Part shown: one piece after another, positions 17,286 through 25,380 of the stretch
Layout of the letters: each line of letters begins with the position of its first letter
Position numbering within the stretch: position 1 is the first letter of the stretch
Assembly (NCBI GenBank): GCA_015056055.1
Contig: SVHC01000025.1
Span: forward strand, 1 to 41,318
Direction: 5' to 3'
Source of the DNA: Clostridiales bacterium
Lineage (GTDB): Bacteria > Bacillota > Clostridia > Christensenellales > Aristaeellaceae
Length of the DNA stretch: 41,318 nt
The notes under the pieces: model-generated
Seen by the model: only the letters and a program-made list of their open reading frames with translations
Database searches by the model: none
What the model was told of the DNA's origin: nothing
Translations under genes and position numbers: made by a program

Positions 17286-18485
17286 ACGAAGCACTTTACC
17301 ATATATCCCTGGAATCACTTCAGCACGCTCAGTGAAGATCCTTATGCCGATATGCGGGAAATGGCGGAATGCGGTTTCAATGCATCCTGCTTTATTTCGC
17401 AAAAGCAGGCAGATGCCTGTCGCGCGGCAGGATTGGATATGTATATATTCATGGGAGACCACTATAATCGCAATCTTATCCCGCTGGCAGCGGACAAAAC
17501 TGCCACTGAGGAGCAGATTCGTGCGACTCTAAATCCGCTTCTGGATGCCATTCCGGAAGATGCTGCGGCTATCTATATTCTGGATGAACCCAGTACGAGG
17601 GAGTTTCCCAATCTGGGGACTATGGCAAGATGCGTCAGGGAACGTTTTCCGGATGCAGAGCCGTATTTCAATCTATTTCCGAATTATGCTGTTTGCGGAG
17701 CGGCAGATATTTCGCAGCTGGGTGCAGAAACATACGAAGAATATCTGGATGCATTTGCACGGATTGTGAAGCCGGATGCCATCAGCCTGGATAACTACTT
17801 TACCACCATATCCATGGATTTTACCGATGGTGGGGATGCGCGGCAGCAGTATTTTTTGAATCTGATTCAGGCGCGGGAGTGCTGCAAAAAGTATGGTCTT
17901 CCTTTTCAGCATATAGTAAACTGCAATCAATTAAGGCCGCATCTGGTGCCGCCTTCCTTTGCAAATCTGGCTTTTCAGGCATACACATCCCTTGCGGCAG
18001 GAGCAAAGGCTATTGGATGGTTTACCTATATCGGCAGGGGCGAATACCTTTTTGCACCCATTGATGACACCACCGGAAAACATATTAAAACGGATACATG
18101 GTATATGCTGCGCGAAATCAATCGGCGCATCATGCCCGTTGGCAATTTGCTTTTCGATATGGAATGGGTGGATATGTATTTTACGGACTATGATCGTATT
18201 CCGAGAGCAAAGCCCATTTCTGCATGCGGTGCAATTCGAAGCTTTTCAAGCGATGTGCCGTGCATGATCGGGCACTTCAAAGATACGGATGGAGAAGACA
18301 TATTTCTGCTGGTTAATACCAGTCTTGAACGCAGCAGCAGGATTTATATAGATTTGGACGGCGAATTAAGCGTATTTTCCCACAATGAAGGAGGATTTGC
18401 TAAACCTCTTTTGCAGAATATATCCGGTGCAAAATCACCTTTGTGGCTGAATGCAGGCTGTGGAATAGTCGTGAAAAAACAGTGA
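17286..18485 (+). CDS. TIM-barrel glycosidase-like protein; apparent ACG start codon
   Basis: The coding frame continues upstream of the first ATG (17352) to a stop at 17280-17282. The upstream stretch reads KHFTIYPWNHFSTLSEDPY, a natural barrel N-terminus with a first strand and a helix-forming segment, so it belongs to the protein. The codon just before it is ACG (17286-17288), placed 8 bases after AAGGGGGG, exactly where ATG is expected. About 399 residues result. Later motifs fit a GH42/GH-A-like barrel: IYILDEPSTREFPN (possible acid/base E), AISLDNYFTT, KAIGWFTYIGRGEY, then a C-terminal beta domain. There is no signal peptide. The next gene follows by 38 bases. Enzyme class is uncertain; the start could be a true rare start, a mutation or an error. 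Confidence 0.7.
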   Translation, partial: TKHFTIYPWNHFSTLSEDPYADMREMAECGFNASCFISQKQADACRAAGLDMYIFMGDHYNRNLIPLAADKTATEEQIRATLNPLLDAIPEDAAAIYILDEPSTREFPNLGTMARCVRERFPDAEPYFNLFPNYAVCGAADISQLGAETYEEYLDAFARIVKPDAISLDNYFTTISMDFTDGGDARQQYFLNLIQARECCKKYGLPFQHIVNCNQLRPHLVPPSFANLAFQAYTSLAAGAKAIGWFTYIGRGEYLFAPIDDTTGKHIKTDTWYMLREINRRIMPVGNLLFDMEWVDMYFTDYDRIPRAKPISACGAIRSFSSDVPCMIGHFKDTDGEDIFLLVNTSLERSSRIYIDLDGELSVFSHNEGGFAKPLLQNISGAKSPLWLNAGCGIVVKKQ

Positions 18486-18523
18486 TGCGGAATGATTTAC
18501 TGCGATAAGGAAAGGATATTTTT

Positions 18524-19132
18524 ATGAAGCAGATAGACTTTGGAAATGAAAGCTGGAAACAGGAACTTATGCAGGCGTATTCCTTCCGTTTCACTGAAAC
18601 GCCTGAGTTTGTGCAGGAGGCGGATCATATCACTACCTCTGCAAATCAGGAGCATAGGGAAGGGTTTGACAACATTAGCCTTCTCAGCCCTGAGACCTAT
18701 ACCGCGGGTGCAAAAGCAAAGCTCCGCTGCGCTTTTGATGGATTGGGCTGCCCGGAAATTATTATCGTCGAAAAGACGGAAAAATGCGAGGATGGTGCCG
18801 TTCGCTACGGCGCATGCTTTGAGGTTGTGCTCTGGAAAAATGGCGTAAACGTATGGCGTCATTATATGGACGAGGCTGACCACAGGTGTTACTGGCATAA
18901 AAGACTGGGACTTACGATGCCGGTGGCAGAAAAGAATATCCATGAGCTTGAAGTGGAAATTATAAAAAACTATATCCGGTTTGATGTGGATGGCGTTTCT
19001 ATTAAAGTTCGTGCAGAAGACCTTCCCGAGCGTTTCCATTTGGGCATCACCGCCTGCGAAGGAATTGTGCGTCTTTATGATATGCAGATTGACCAGAACG
19101 AGGATGAAAGTACAGAAGATCAGGTGTGCTGA
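18524..19132 (+). CDS. Concanavalin-like beta-sandwich protein, function unknown
   Basis: A 202-residue protein without signal peptide. The strand-rich pattern and the end stretch RFHLGITACEGIVRLYDMQI resemble DUF1080/LamG-type jelly-roll domains, where the last strands read G-x-x-x-G-x-V-x-F/L-x-x-V/I. An earlier ACFEVVLWKNGVNVWRH stretch fits the central strands. Such domains bind or cleave glycans. It lies between the TIM-barrel glycosidase-like gene and the M42 peptidase, so it may be a substrate-binding partner of the former. AAGGAAAGGA precedes the ATG. Assignment is from overall pattern only. Confidence 0.55.
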   Translation: MKQIDFGNESWKQELMQAYSFRFTETPEFVQEADHITTSANQEHREGFDNISLLSPETYTAGAKAKLRCAFDGLGCPEIIIVEKTEKCEDGAVRYGACFEVVLWKNGVNVWRHYMDEADHRCYWHKRLGLTMPVAEKNIHELEVEIIKNYIRFDVDGVSIKVRAEDLPERFHLGITACEGIVRLYDMQIDQNEDESTEDQVC

Positions 19133-19167
19133 CAAATACGGCTATGAACACAAGGAGGAATACAGAA

Positions 19168-20250
19168 ATGAAAGCAGATCCCATTGCACTGAAGCTGATT
19201 CAGGACTTGTCCAACGCCCCGGGCGCATCCGGATTTGAAGATGAAGTGGTCGGAGTTGCCAGAAAATTTGCCGAAAGCTTTGGCGATATACAGGAAGACT
19301 TTTTGAGGAACCTGTATATTTCCCGCAAGGAGAATAAAGGGGATCGACCGGTTGTGATGCTGGATGCACACTCGGACGAAGTTGGCTTTATTGTTCAGGC
19401 CATCAAGCCCAACGGATGCCTGCGATTTTTGCAGCTTGGCAGCTGGAATAAAGGCGGTTTGCCGTCAACAAAAGTGTTGGTGCGCAATGCAAAAGGCGAA
19501 TATATCCCCGGTATTATCGCGGCAAAACCGGTACATTTTATGTCTGCTGCGGAAAAAGCATCGCCCAGCACCGAGATTTCCAGCATGGTTATTGATATCG
19601 GCGCCATCTCCTATGAGGATGCCGTGCAGAATTTCCATGTCCGCATCGGCGAACCGATTGTGCCCGCAGTGAAGTGCGAGTACGACGAGCGCAACGGTCT
19701 TATCTTTGGTAAGGGATTCGACTGCCGCATGGGCTGCGCGGTGCTGCTGGAGGCAATGCGCAGACTGGAAGGCAAGGACCTTCCCTGCGACGTAGTTGGC
19801 GTGCTTTCTTCCCGTGAAGAACTTGGCCACCGCGTGGAGGGCGTTGCATCCTACAGAGTCAAGCCGGATATTGCCATTGTTCTGGAAGGCTGCCCGGCCG
19901 ATGATACCTTTGTGGAAGGCTATATGATCCAGACGGCACTGAAGAAGGGCCCCATGTTCCGCCATATGGATGTCAGCGTTATCTGTGCGCCGCGCTTCCA
20001 ACGCTGGGCACTGGATCTTGCTGCCGAAAAGGGGATTCCCGTGCAGGAAGCTGTGCGTGAGGGCGGCGGCAACAATGCTGCATATATTCAGACTACCGCT
20101 CTGGGTGCTCCGGCTATCGTGGAAGGTGTCCCTGTGCGTTATGCTCATTCGGCCAACTGCATCACCAGCTATCAGGATTTCGAAGCCAGCGTTCAGATGC
20201 TGGTTGCCATGCTGGAAAATATTACGCCGGAAATGATTGCATCTATGTAA
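19168..20250 (+). CDS. M42 family metallopeptidase (divergent)
   Basis: About 360 residues with the M42 (glutamyl/TET aminopeptidase) order: first metal site LDAHSDEVGFIV, bridging-aspartate region GKGFDCRMGCAV, catalytic pair SSREELGHRV (E-E), then VLEGCPADDT and the late histidine YAHSANCITSYQDFEA. M42 enzymes form dodecameric complexes that trim short peptides; some relatives are cellulases. Differences from the usual motifs are the second residue of the DDR/DNR triad (C here) and a glutamate in place of the common aspartate in the V-D-V-T region, so activity may differ. The start at 19168 has AAGGAGG 9 bases upstream; an earlier in-frame ATG at 19126 overlaps the previous gene. Confidence 0.88.
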   Translation: MKADPIALKLIQDLSNAPGASGFEDEVVGVARKFAESFGDIQEDFLRNLYISRKENKGDRPVVMLDAHSDEVGFIVQAIKPNGCLRFLQLGSWNKGGLPSTKVLVRNAKGEYIPGIIAAKPVHFMSAAEKASPSTEISSMVIDIGAISYEDAVQNFHVRIGEPIVPAVKCEYDERNGLIFGKGFDCRMGCAVLLEAMRRLEGKDLPCDVVGVLSSREELGHRVEGVASYRVKPDIAIVLEGCPADDTFVEGYMIQTALKKGPMFRHMDVSVICAPRFQRWALDLAAEKGIPVQEAVREGGGNNAAYIQTTALGAPAIVEGVPVRYAHSANCITSYQDFEASVQMLVAMLENITPEMIASM

Positions 20251-20259
20251 TGGAAACAG

Positions 20260-20290
20260 AACCGCGGAACCGTACAAAGGTTCCGCGGTT
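20260..20290 (+). terminator. Hairpin after the M42 peptidase gene
   Basis: AACCGCGGAACC (20260-20271) and GGTTCCGCGGTT (20279-20290) form a perfect 12-bp stem. Few Ts follow, so this may be a weak terminator or an mRNA 3'-end stabiliser. Confidence 0.6.
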
Positions 20291-20455
20291 TGATGTCGAA
20301 TGGGAAGTATTGCTGCATTTGGAAGAAACATTTTTTGCCTTCGAAAAATTCATTTAGAGTGATTGAAAAACAAAAATAACTGGATTTATCGGCTGTCTTC
20401 TGCTAAAATATTCCCTGTAAACTACAATTCTCATCTTTTGAAAGGGATGAAACCT

Positions 20456-21442
20456 ATGAGCATTCGAATCGGTATTATCGGCTATGGCAATCTGGGTCGC
20501 GGCGTGGAATGCGCCATCCGCCAGAATCCCGATATGGAACTGAAAGCGGTTTTTACCCGCCGCAATCCCGAAAGTGTGAAAATCCTGACTGCGGGTGCAG
20601 TCGTCCGCCATATGGACGATATTGAAAACTGGAAAGACGAGATCGACGTTGTGATCCTGTGTGGCGGCAGCGCTACGGACCTGCCGGTGCAGACCCCCAA
20701 ATATGCTGCTCTGTTTAATGTTGTGGACAGCTTTGATACCCATGCACGTATTCCCGAGCATTTTGCCAACGTAGACGCGGTTGCGCAGGCTTCCGGCAAG
20801 GTTGGTATCATCTCGGTGGGCTGGGACCCTGGCATGTTCTCTCTGAATCGCCTGTATGCGGGTGCCGTACTGCCCTGCGGAAATGACTATACCTTCTGGG
20901 GTAAGGGTGTCAGTCAGGGACATTCGGACGCCATCCGCCGCATTCCCGGTGTTAAAAACGCCAAGCAGTACACTGTTCCGGTGGAAGCAGCGCTTGCTTC
21001 CGTGCGCGCCGGTGAGAATCCCAGCCTGACCACCCGCGAAAAGCACACGCGCGAATGCTTTGTGGTTCTTGAGGATGGCGCGGACGCCGCTGCTATTGAG
21101 GAAACCATCAAAACTATGCCCAACTACTTTGCCGATTACGATACCACGGTTCATTTCATCAGCGAAGAAGAGCTGATTGAAAAGCACAGCGGGATTCCGC
21201 ACGGCGGCTTTGTACTGCGCAGCGGCAAAACCGGCTGGGACGGTGAACACAGTGCCATTATCGAATACAGCCTGAAACTGGATTCCAATCCGGAATTCAC
21301 TTCCAGCGTTATCGTTGCCTATGCACGCGCTGCCTACCGTCTCTCGCAGGAAGGTGAAAAGGGCTGCAAGACGGTATTCGATATTGCTCCCAAGTATCTT
21401 AGCCTTATGTCCGGTGAGGAAATGCGGGCAAAGCTGCTGTAA
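20456..21442 (+). CDS. ddh: meso-diaminopimelate D-dehydrogenase
   Basis: A 328-residue NADPH-dependent enzyme making meso-2,6-diaminopimelate in one step from tetrahydrodipicolinate, for lysine and peptidoglycan synthesis. The Rossmann start is IRIGIIGYGNLGRGVECAI, followed by LKAVFTRRNPESV and VVILCGGSATDLP. The substrate region shows VGWDPGMFSLNR and GKGVSQGHSDAIRRIPGV, both strongly typical of Ddh. The length matches the family (about 320-326). The start is the ATG at 20456; an in-frame ATG at 20447 overlaps the AAAGGG site. It is a stand-alone gene ended by a very stable terminator, in a lower-GC 200-base leader region where no convincing promoter could be fixed. Confidence 0.95.
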   Translation: MSIRIGIIGYGNLGRGVECAIRQNPDMELKAVFTRRNPESVKILTAGAVVRHMDDIENWKDEIDVVILCGGSATDLPVQTPKYAALFNVVDSFDTHARIPEHFANVDAVAQASGKVGIISVGWDPGMFSLNRLYAGAVLPCGNDYTFWGKGVSQGHSDAIRRIPGVKNAKQYTVPVEAALASVRAGENPSLTTREKHTRECFVVLEDGADAAAIEETIKTMPNYFADYDTTVHFISEEELIEKHSGIPHGGFVLRSGKTGWDGEHSAIIEYSLKLDSNPEFTSSVIVAYARAAYRLSQEGEKGCKTVFDIAPKYLSLMSGEEMRAKLL

Positions 21443-21501
21443 GCACCGGTAAGCTTTTGAAACAGGAACCAAGTGAATAGCCTCCGGGCGTAATTGAACG
21501 G

Positions 21502-21555
21502 CCCCCGCTTGTCGGATAAGTATGATATACTTATCTGACAAGCGGGGGTTTTATT
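21502..21555 (+). terminator. Very long terminator hairpin after ddh
   Basis: A 22-bp stem: 21502-21523 pairs with 21527-21548 with one G-U, leaving a 3-base loop (GAT), then TTTTATTT. The base of the stem is CCCCCGCTTGTC. The minus-strand side lacks a T-run, so it serves ddh. Confidence 0.9.
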
Positions 21556-21567
21556 TAGTTCAATTTA

Positions 21568-23358
21568 TTACTTATTGGCATCCTGTGCAGCGATGCGCTC
21601 AGCAAGATCATTCAAATAAAACCATCGTTCGGTTTTTTCTTCCAGCAGCGCCTCCAGCGCATCTTTTTCAGCTGTAAGTTCCTGCAAACGGACATAATCG
21701 CTGGAATTCTGGGCAATTTTTTCATCGCAGGCAGCGATGCGTTCCTCAATATCTGCAATATCCTGATCAATGGTATCGTATTCTCGCTGTTCCTTGAAGG
21801 AGAACTTCAGCTTTTGCGGGCGTTCGCTGCGCTTTTCGCGGGTGTCGTGGCTTTCCTTTTTGGCAAGGGGCTTTTCATCCATTTCCCGCAGGAGCAGCCA
21901 ATCGGAGTAGCCTCCCATGGTGCGGCGCACTTCTCCGTCGCCGCGCACTTCGAGGATGGATGTAGCAATTTTGTCCAGGAAATATCGGTCATGCGAAACC
22001 GCGACAACCGCCCCCGGGAATTCCGTGAGATAATCTTCCAGAATGGTCAGCGTTTCTACATCAAGATCATTGGTGGGCTCATCCAGAAGAAGAATGTTTG
22101 GCGCGCTCATCAAAATTCCAAGCATATAAAGCCTGCGTCTTTCTCCGCCGGAAAGTTTGCCGATGGCAGAAAACTGCAAATCAGAGGGGAAGAGGAAGCG
22201 TTCCATCATCTGCGTAACGGAAAGACGCCCTTCTTTGGTGTGAACTTCGGAGGCGATATCGTGGAGGTAGTCGTAGGGACGCTGTGTGGGATCAAGTTCT
22301 CGTCCTTCCTGCGTGAAGTAACCGATGCGGACAGTTCCACCAAAATCAACGGAGCCGCTGTCGGGCTCAAGCTTTCCGGCGATCATGTTCAGCAGGGTGG
22401 ATTTACCGGCACCGTTGCGGCCAATGATGCCGACACGGTCATCTCTCAGCACGGTATAGGAAAAATCGCGAATGATGCTGCGATTTCCATAGGTCTTGGA
22501 AACATGCTCCAGTTCAACGGTTTTGCGGCCCAGACGGGAGGAGGCAGCAGTGATAGTAACGGTGCTGTCCACCTGCGGAGCTTCCTGCGCCTTAAGGGCT
22601 TCATAGCGGGCAATGCGTTCGGTACTTTTGGTAGAACGTGCACGGCAGCCACGCATGATCCATTCGGTTTCCTTCCGCAAAAGAGCCTGACGCTTGCGTT
22701 CGGAGGCCTGAGCCATTTCGAGGCGTTGGGTTTTCAACTCCAGATATTTGGAATAGTTAGCCTCGTAAAGATACATTTTTCCGAAGGATACTTCGGCAAT
22801 GCGGGTAACAACATTTTCAAGGAAATATCGGTCATGGGTGACCATAACCAGACCGCCGGTAAATCTCGACAACTTTTGTTCCAGCCAGGTAACCATTTCG
22901 GCATCGAGATGGTTGGTGGGTTCATCGAGAATGAGAATATCGGCGGGATGGACAAACACGGTTGCCAATGCCACACGCTTGCGCTGACCGCCTGAAAGTT
23001 CACCGATTTTCTGATCAAAATCGGTAATTCCCAGTTTTGTAAGTATTGCTTTGGCTTCGTATTCATTCAACTGCCGGAATTCGCTGGGATGGCCTTCAAA
23101 TACCTGCTCCAACACGGTAAGTTCGTCATTCATCTCCGGAACCTGCGGCAGATAAGAAACCTGCACATTGGGATCTCGGGTCACGCGTCCGGAATCGGGC
23201 TCTTCGATGCCGGCAAGAACTTTCAGAAAGGTACTTTTGCCGGTGCCGTTGATGCCAATCAGTCCGATGCGGTCTCCTTCGTTCAGATAAAGTGTTACGC
23301 CGTCCAGCAGCTGCCGCATGCCGTAATTTTTATGGATATTCTCTGCAGTAAGTAACAT
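21568..23358 (-). CDS. ABC-F family ATPase (Uup-like)
   Basis: A 596-residue soluble ABC-F protein with two nucleotide-binding domains and no membrane helices. NBD1 has Walker A GINGTGKST (about 35-43), signature LSGGQRKRVALA and Walker B ILILDEPTNHLD. NBD2 has GRNGAGKST, LSGGERRRLYML and ILLLDEPTNDLD. The linker between them carries the ABC-F PtIM-type basic segment (RGCRARSTKSTERIARYEAL). A charged coiled coil (about 525-590, DQDIADIEERIAACDEKIA) ends the chain as in Uup. ABC-F factors act on the ribosome during stalled or difficult translation; some give antibiotic protection. GGAGGT precedes the ATG. Whether it is housekeeping or resistance-type cannot be told here. Confidence 0.95.
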   Translation of the reverse strand: MLLTAENIHKNYGMRQLLDGVTLYLNEGDRIGLIGINGTGKSTFLKVLAGIEEPDSGRVTRDPNVQVSYLPQVPEMNDELTVLEQVFEGHPSEFRQLNEYEAKAILTKLGITDFDQKIGELSGGQRKRVALATVFVHPADILILDEPTNHLDAEMVTWLEQKLSRFTGGLVMVTHDRYFLENVVTRIAEVSFGKMYLYEANYSKYLELKTQRLEMAQASERKRQALLRKETEWIMRGCRARSTKSTERIARYEALKAQEAPQVDSTVTITAASSRLGRKTVELEHVSKTYGNRSIIRDFSYTVLRDDRVGIIGRNGAGKSTLLNMIAGKLEPDSGSVDFGGTVRIGYFTQEGRELDPTQRPYDYLHDIASEVHTKEGRLSVTQMMERFLFPSDLQFSAIGKLSGGERRRLYMLGILMSAPNILLLDEPTNDLDVETLTILEDYLTEFPGAVVAVSHDRYFLDKIATSILEVRGDGEVRRTMGGYSDWLLLREMDEKPLAKKESHDTREKRSERPQKLKFSFKEQREYDTIDQDIADIEERIAACDEKIAQNSSDYVRLQELTAEKDALEALLEEKTERWFYLNDLAERIAAQDANK

Positions 23359-23390
23359 ATATACCTCCGTGAGGAATCGTTGCTTTCATG

Positions 23391-23419
23391 ATTATATCAC
23401 ATAATCAAAGTTCTAACAA
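23391..23419 (-). promoter_or_regulatory. Promoter for the ABC-F gene
   Basis: Minus strand: TTGTTA (23419-23414), 17-base spacer, TATAAT (23396-23391). Confidence 0.7.
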
Positions 23420-23429
23420 TCAGAATCTG

Positions 23430-23660
23430 TCAGTTGGAGATGATACAAGGCAGCATATGCTCTTGGACATGGTGAATGAGGGCGCCGCAAAGCTCAATGG
23501 ATGCTTGTATTGTTCTTTGACACATGAATTTTCTTCTGCCACTATCGAAGAAGTCTGTGAGAATTACTGTGGCAATGGCCGAGGGGAAAGGAGTCACAAC
23601 ACCATCAAGAGCCAGGACACTCTCTGGCGCACCTGTCTGAAAGCAGACTTCAGCAGAAGT
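23430..23660. other. Unassigned stretch with open frames on both strands; possible remnant
   Basis: This gap between the ABC-F promoter and the next promoter has no gene with a ribosome binding site. A 103-codon frame on the plus strand (from 23388) and an 80-odd-codon frame on the minus strand (ending at 23430) are both open. The minus frame reads protein-like (for example LALDGVVTPFPSAIATVI and RKFMCQRTIQASIELCGA) but has no start codon. It may be a decayed piece of a mobile or duplicated gene; I cannot name it. Confidence 0.3.
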
Positions 23661-23661
23661 T

Positions 23662-23690
23662 TTGACATTCCTAGCAAGATGCTATATAAT
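23662..23690 (+). promoter_or_regulatory. Consensus promoter for the secreted unknown at 23735
   Basis: TTGACA (23662-23667), exactly 17-base spacer, TATAAT (23685-23690): a perfect sigma-A consensus, the strongest promoter in the window. Confidence 0.9.
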
Positions 23691-23734
23691 GATAAATAAA
23701 GAGCGTTCTTTAAAGGCTGAATGGAGGAAGCATC

Positions 23735-24376
23735 ATGAAGAAACTGTCTTGCCTAATCATTGCTCTGTTGATGCTACAGATCTGTACGACAGCGTATTCG
23801 GAGAATATCACGGAGTTATTCTCCTGTTTTGAACATCTCGCTGTCGTAACGGAAAGCGATTTTTGCCTGGTGAAGCCCAATGCAAAGGCGCTGACAACGT
23901 ATGCGACAGAGCACAATTTCTTCCTCCCTGTATTTGGACGGGCAGACGATGAAATGAAGATCGGCGTCGTGATGAAAGGGGCAGGAATAATGTTCCAGCC
24001 GCGTCATGCGATGGTGCAGACGGAGCAGTATCAGTATTTCTTGGATGGCATCAAGGAGCCTGTCACGATGTTGAGTATTGAGGGCAGTTCTTACGTTTCA
24101 TTTATCCTGCCGCGAGAAGCCGTGGATATGTGCAAAGATATTGCCGAATCCGACAATGTGATTATCCGTTACAGCACCGATACCACACATTCCGGAACCA
24201 CGGAGTTCCTGCTGTGCAAGGAGGCAAAAGCGCTCTTTGGCGCGGTCTACGAGGCGTACATGACGTATGATGCGGCGCTTGACAATGATTGGATGGACAG
24301 CATCATTGATGGCGATGCGTATGAGTATATGACCTATAAACGTGAAGCCAATGCAACAGCTCCTCTCGCCGAGTAA
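23735..24376 (+). CDS. Exported protein of unknown function
   Basis: A 213-residue protein with a clear signal peptide (MKKLSCLIIALLMLQICTTAYS, shown in part: LSCLIIALLMLQIC) and cleavage probably near YSENI. There is no lipobox. The mature part looks alpha/beta without repeats, ending in an acidic helical region (YEAYMTYDAALDNDWMDSI). No family is recognised. GGAGGAAG lies just before the ATG, and the perfect promoter above predicts high expression. It stands alone, followed by terminators, in a region with signs of rearrangement, so it may be accessory. Confidence 0.75.
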   Translation: MKKLSCLIIALLMLQICTTAYSENITELFSCFEHLAVVTESDFCLVKPNAKALTTYATEHNFFLPVFGRADDEMKIGVVMKGAGIMFQPRHAMVQTEQYQYFLDGIKEPVTMLSIEGSSYVSFILPREAVDMCKDIAESDNVIIRYSTDTTHSGTTEFLLCKEAKALFGAVYEAYMTYDAALDNDWMDSIIDGDAYEYMTYKREANATAPLAE

Positions 24377-24396
24377 GACAAGAAAGATGGTTATGG

Positions 24397-24490
24397 TCAG
24401 CTTCCACTTTTGCATGAAAAAAGGGATGATCCCCGAAGGAATCATCCCTTACTTTTTTGCGAATTACTTGCCGAAGTACATTTCCTGATA
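24397..24490 (-). pseudogene. Duplicated fragment: 3' end and flank of a rubrerythrin-like gene
   Basis: Read on the minus strand, 24490-24464 ends in the codons for LYQEMYFGK and a stop, matching the YFGK end of the rubrerythrin at 25987-26532. The 16 bases ATTACTTGCCGAAGTA occur here (24463-24478) and at 25986-26001. On the far side, TCAGCTTCCACTTT starting at 24397, with the following A-run and GGATGA, matches 25898-25930 with three mismatches in 33. Upstream in the same frame a TGA interrupts the sequence, so only the gene end is left. A duplication or insertion explains it best. Confidence 0.5.
24421..24457 (+). terminator. Terminator after the secreted unknown
   Basis: AAGGGATGAT (24421-24430) pairs with ATCATCCCTT (24441-24450), then ACTTTTTT. 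A-runs on the other side make it usable in both directions. It sits inside the duplicated flank described above. Confidence 0.75.
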
Positions 24491-24509
24491 CAGTCAGAGA
24501 ATGAACAAG

Positions 24510-24540
24510 AACCAGACGCCGCAGTTGACGTCTGGTTTTT
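24510..24540 (+). terminator. Second plus-strand terminator
   Basis: AACCAGACG (24510-24518) pairs with CGTCTGGTT (24529-24537), followed by TTTTT. No plus-strand gene lies between this and the first terminator, so it may be the former end of a displaced gene. Confidence 0.8.
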
Positions 24541-24586
24541 ATATGTCCCTCAATCAGGCGGCTTCTTAAATGGTTGCATGTATGGT

Positions 24587-24910
24587 TTATTCATCAGAAC
24601 ACGGTGCATCCGATGAATGAAAGAGCTGGTTCACGATCTCATTTCCCTTTGATAAGTGCTCAAAACGTACATAGAATATTACCCTTTCAAACATTGAACC
24701 TGCTCTCATGGCCATACCAGCACCTATCGTACTGTTATAAAGTGCAGGGATTTCATTCTGCTTCAAAGACTCTGCTAACATGCCACTCCAAATCGAATCA
24801 ACCTCTGTCAAATAGCAGATGTCCTCCGGGGCTGGATGAATTACTTTTCTGTTGCCGCATATTGGGCATCGTTCATTTTCAAACAACCGTTTGCACTTTG
24901 CACAATACAC
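24587..24910 (-). CDS. Zinc-ribbon protein with a DUF2007-like C-terminal domain, GTG start
   Basis: About 107 residues. The N-terminus has a four-cysteine ribbon (YCAKC then CPICGNRK). The C-terminal part (EVDSIWSGMLAESLKQNEIP, then GSMFERVIFYVRFEHLSKG) resembles the DUF2007 small signalling-type domain, where a helix is followed by a strand and an acidic or aromatic end. The start is GTG at 24910, preceded by GAGGAA that overlaps the end of the upstream membrane-protein gene, so translation is probably coupled. It is the third gene of a small operon with an XRE regulator and a four-helix membrane protein. Role unknown. Confidence 0.65.
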   Translation of the reverse strand: MYCAKCKRLFENERCPICGNRKVIHPAPEDICYLTEVDSIWSGMLAESLKQNEIPALYNSTIGAGMAMRAGSMFERVIFYVRFEHLSKGNEIVNQLFHSSDAPCSDE

Positions 24911-24912
24911 TT

Positions 24913-25380
24913 TTATTCCTCGCTTTCATCGTTTATATCATCCAGCTTAGAACGTTGTTTATTGTAGGCCATTCTGAAAAGTTCAAGAATACTAAAACAC
25001 GCAATGTAAACGACTACCATGATTACGACCATAATCAGAATTGAGCTGCTATCCCATTGCCCGTTTTTACTCATTTTGATGGCATTCAGTATACCGACTG
25101 CGATCGCCGGGATTATGCTTGTACCCGCATTACCTTTTTTGGTGGGTGTAGATTGTCTTGTCCATATTCCATTTTTCAGGGTTGCTGCGCAGATAAAGAT
25201 GCTTCCAATCAGAAGGACGATGATTTCACCTGCAATATTCCTAATCGTCCCACCTATGATAAGCTGAATTACAATTGCTGTAAGCAATGCCCAGAACATG
25301 ACCCAGAAACCATATTCCTCTAATTTCATCAACTTCTGATTCTGCATTTCATCAAGATTATTTCTGCGGTTTTTCTTCAT
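24913..25380 (-). CDS. Four-helix membrane protein (DUF6773-like)
   Basis: About 155 residues from MKKNRRNNLDEM. It has four hydrophobic helices in two pairs (FWVMFWALLTAIVIQLIIG and IAGEIIVLLIGSIFICAAT, then a middle loop with a TKKGNAG motif, and IIPAIAVGILNAI, ILIMVVIMVVVYIACFSILE) with charged ends. Small membrane proteins of this type, often annotated DUF6773, are commonly next to small XRE regulators in Bacillota. GGAGG precedes the ATG at 25380. The gene overlaps the end of the XRE gene by 23 bases, so expression is linked. Family assignment is from shape and context. Confidence 0.65.
   Translation of the reverse strand: MKKNRRNNLDEMQNQKLMKLEEYGFWVMFWALLTAIVIQLIIGGTIRNIAGEIIVLLIGSIFICAATLKNGIWTRQSTPTKKGNAGTSIIPAIAVGILNAIKMSKNGQWDSSSILIMVVIMVVVYIACFSILELFRMAYNKQRSKLDDINDESEE

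Noticed and set aside
17352-17354. ATG as start of the glycosidase-like gene
   Set aside because: It would remove a natural barrel N-terminus and has no ribosome binding site; the site at 17271-17278 points to the ACG.
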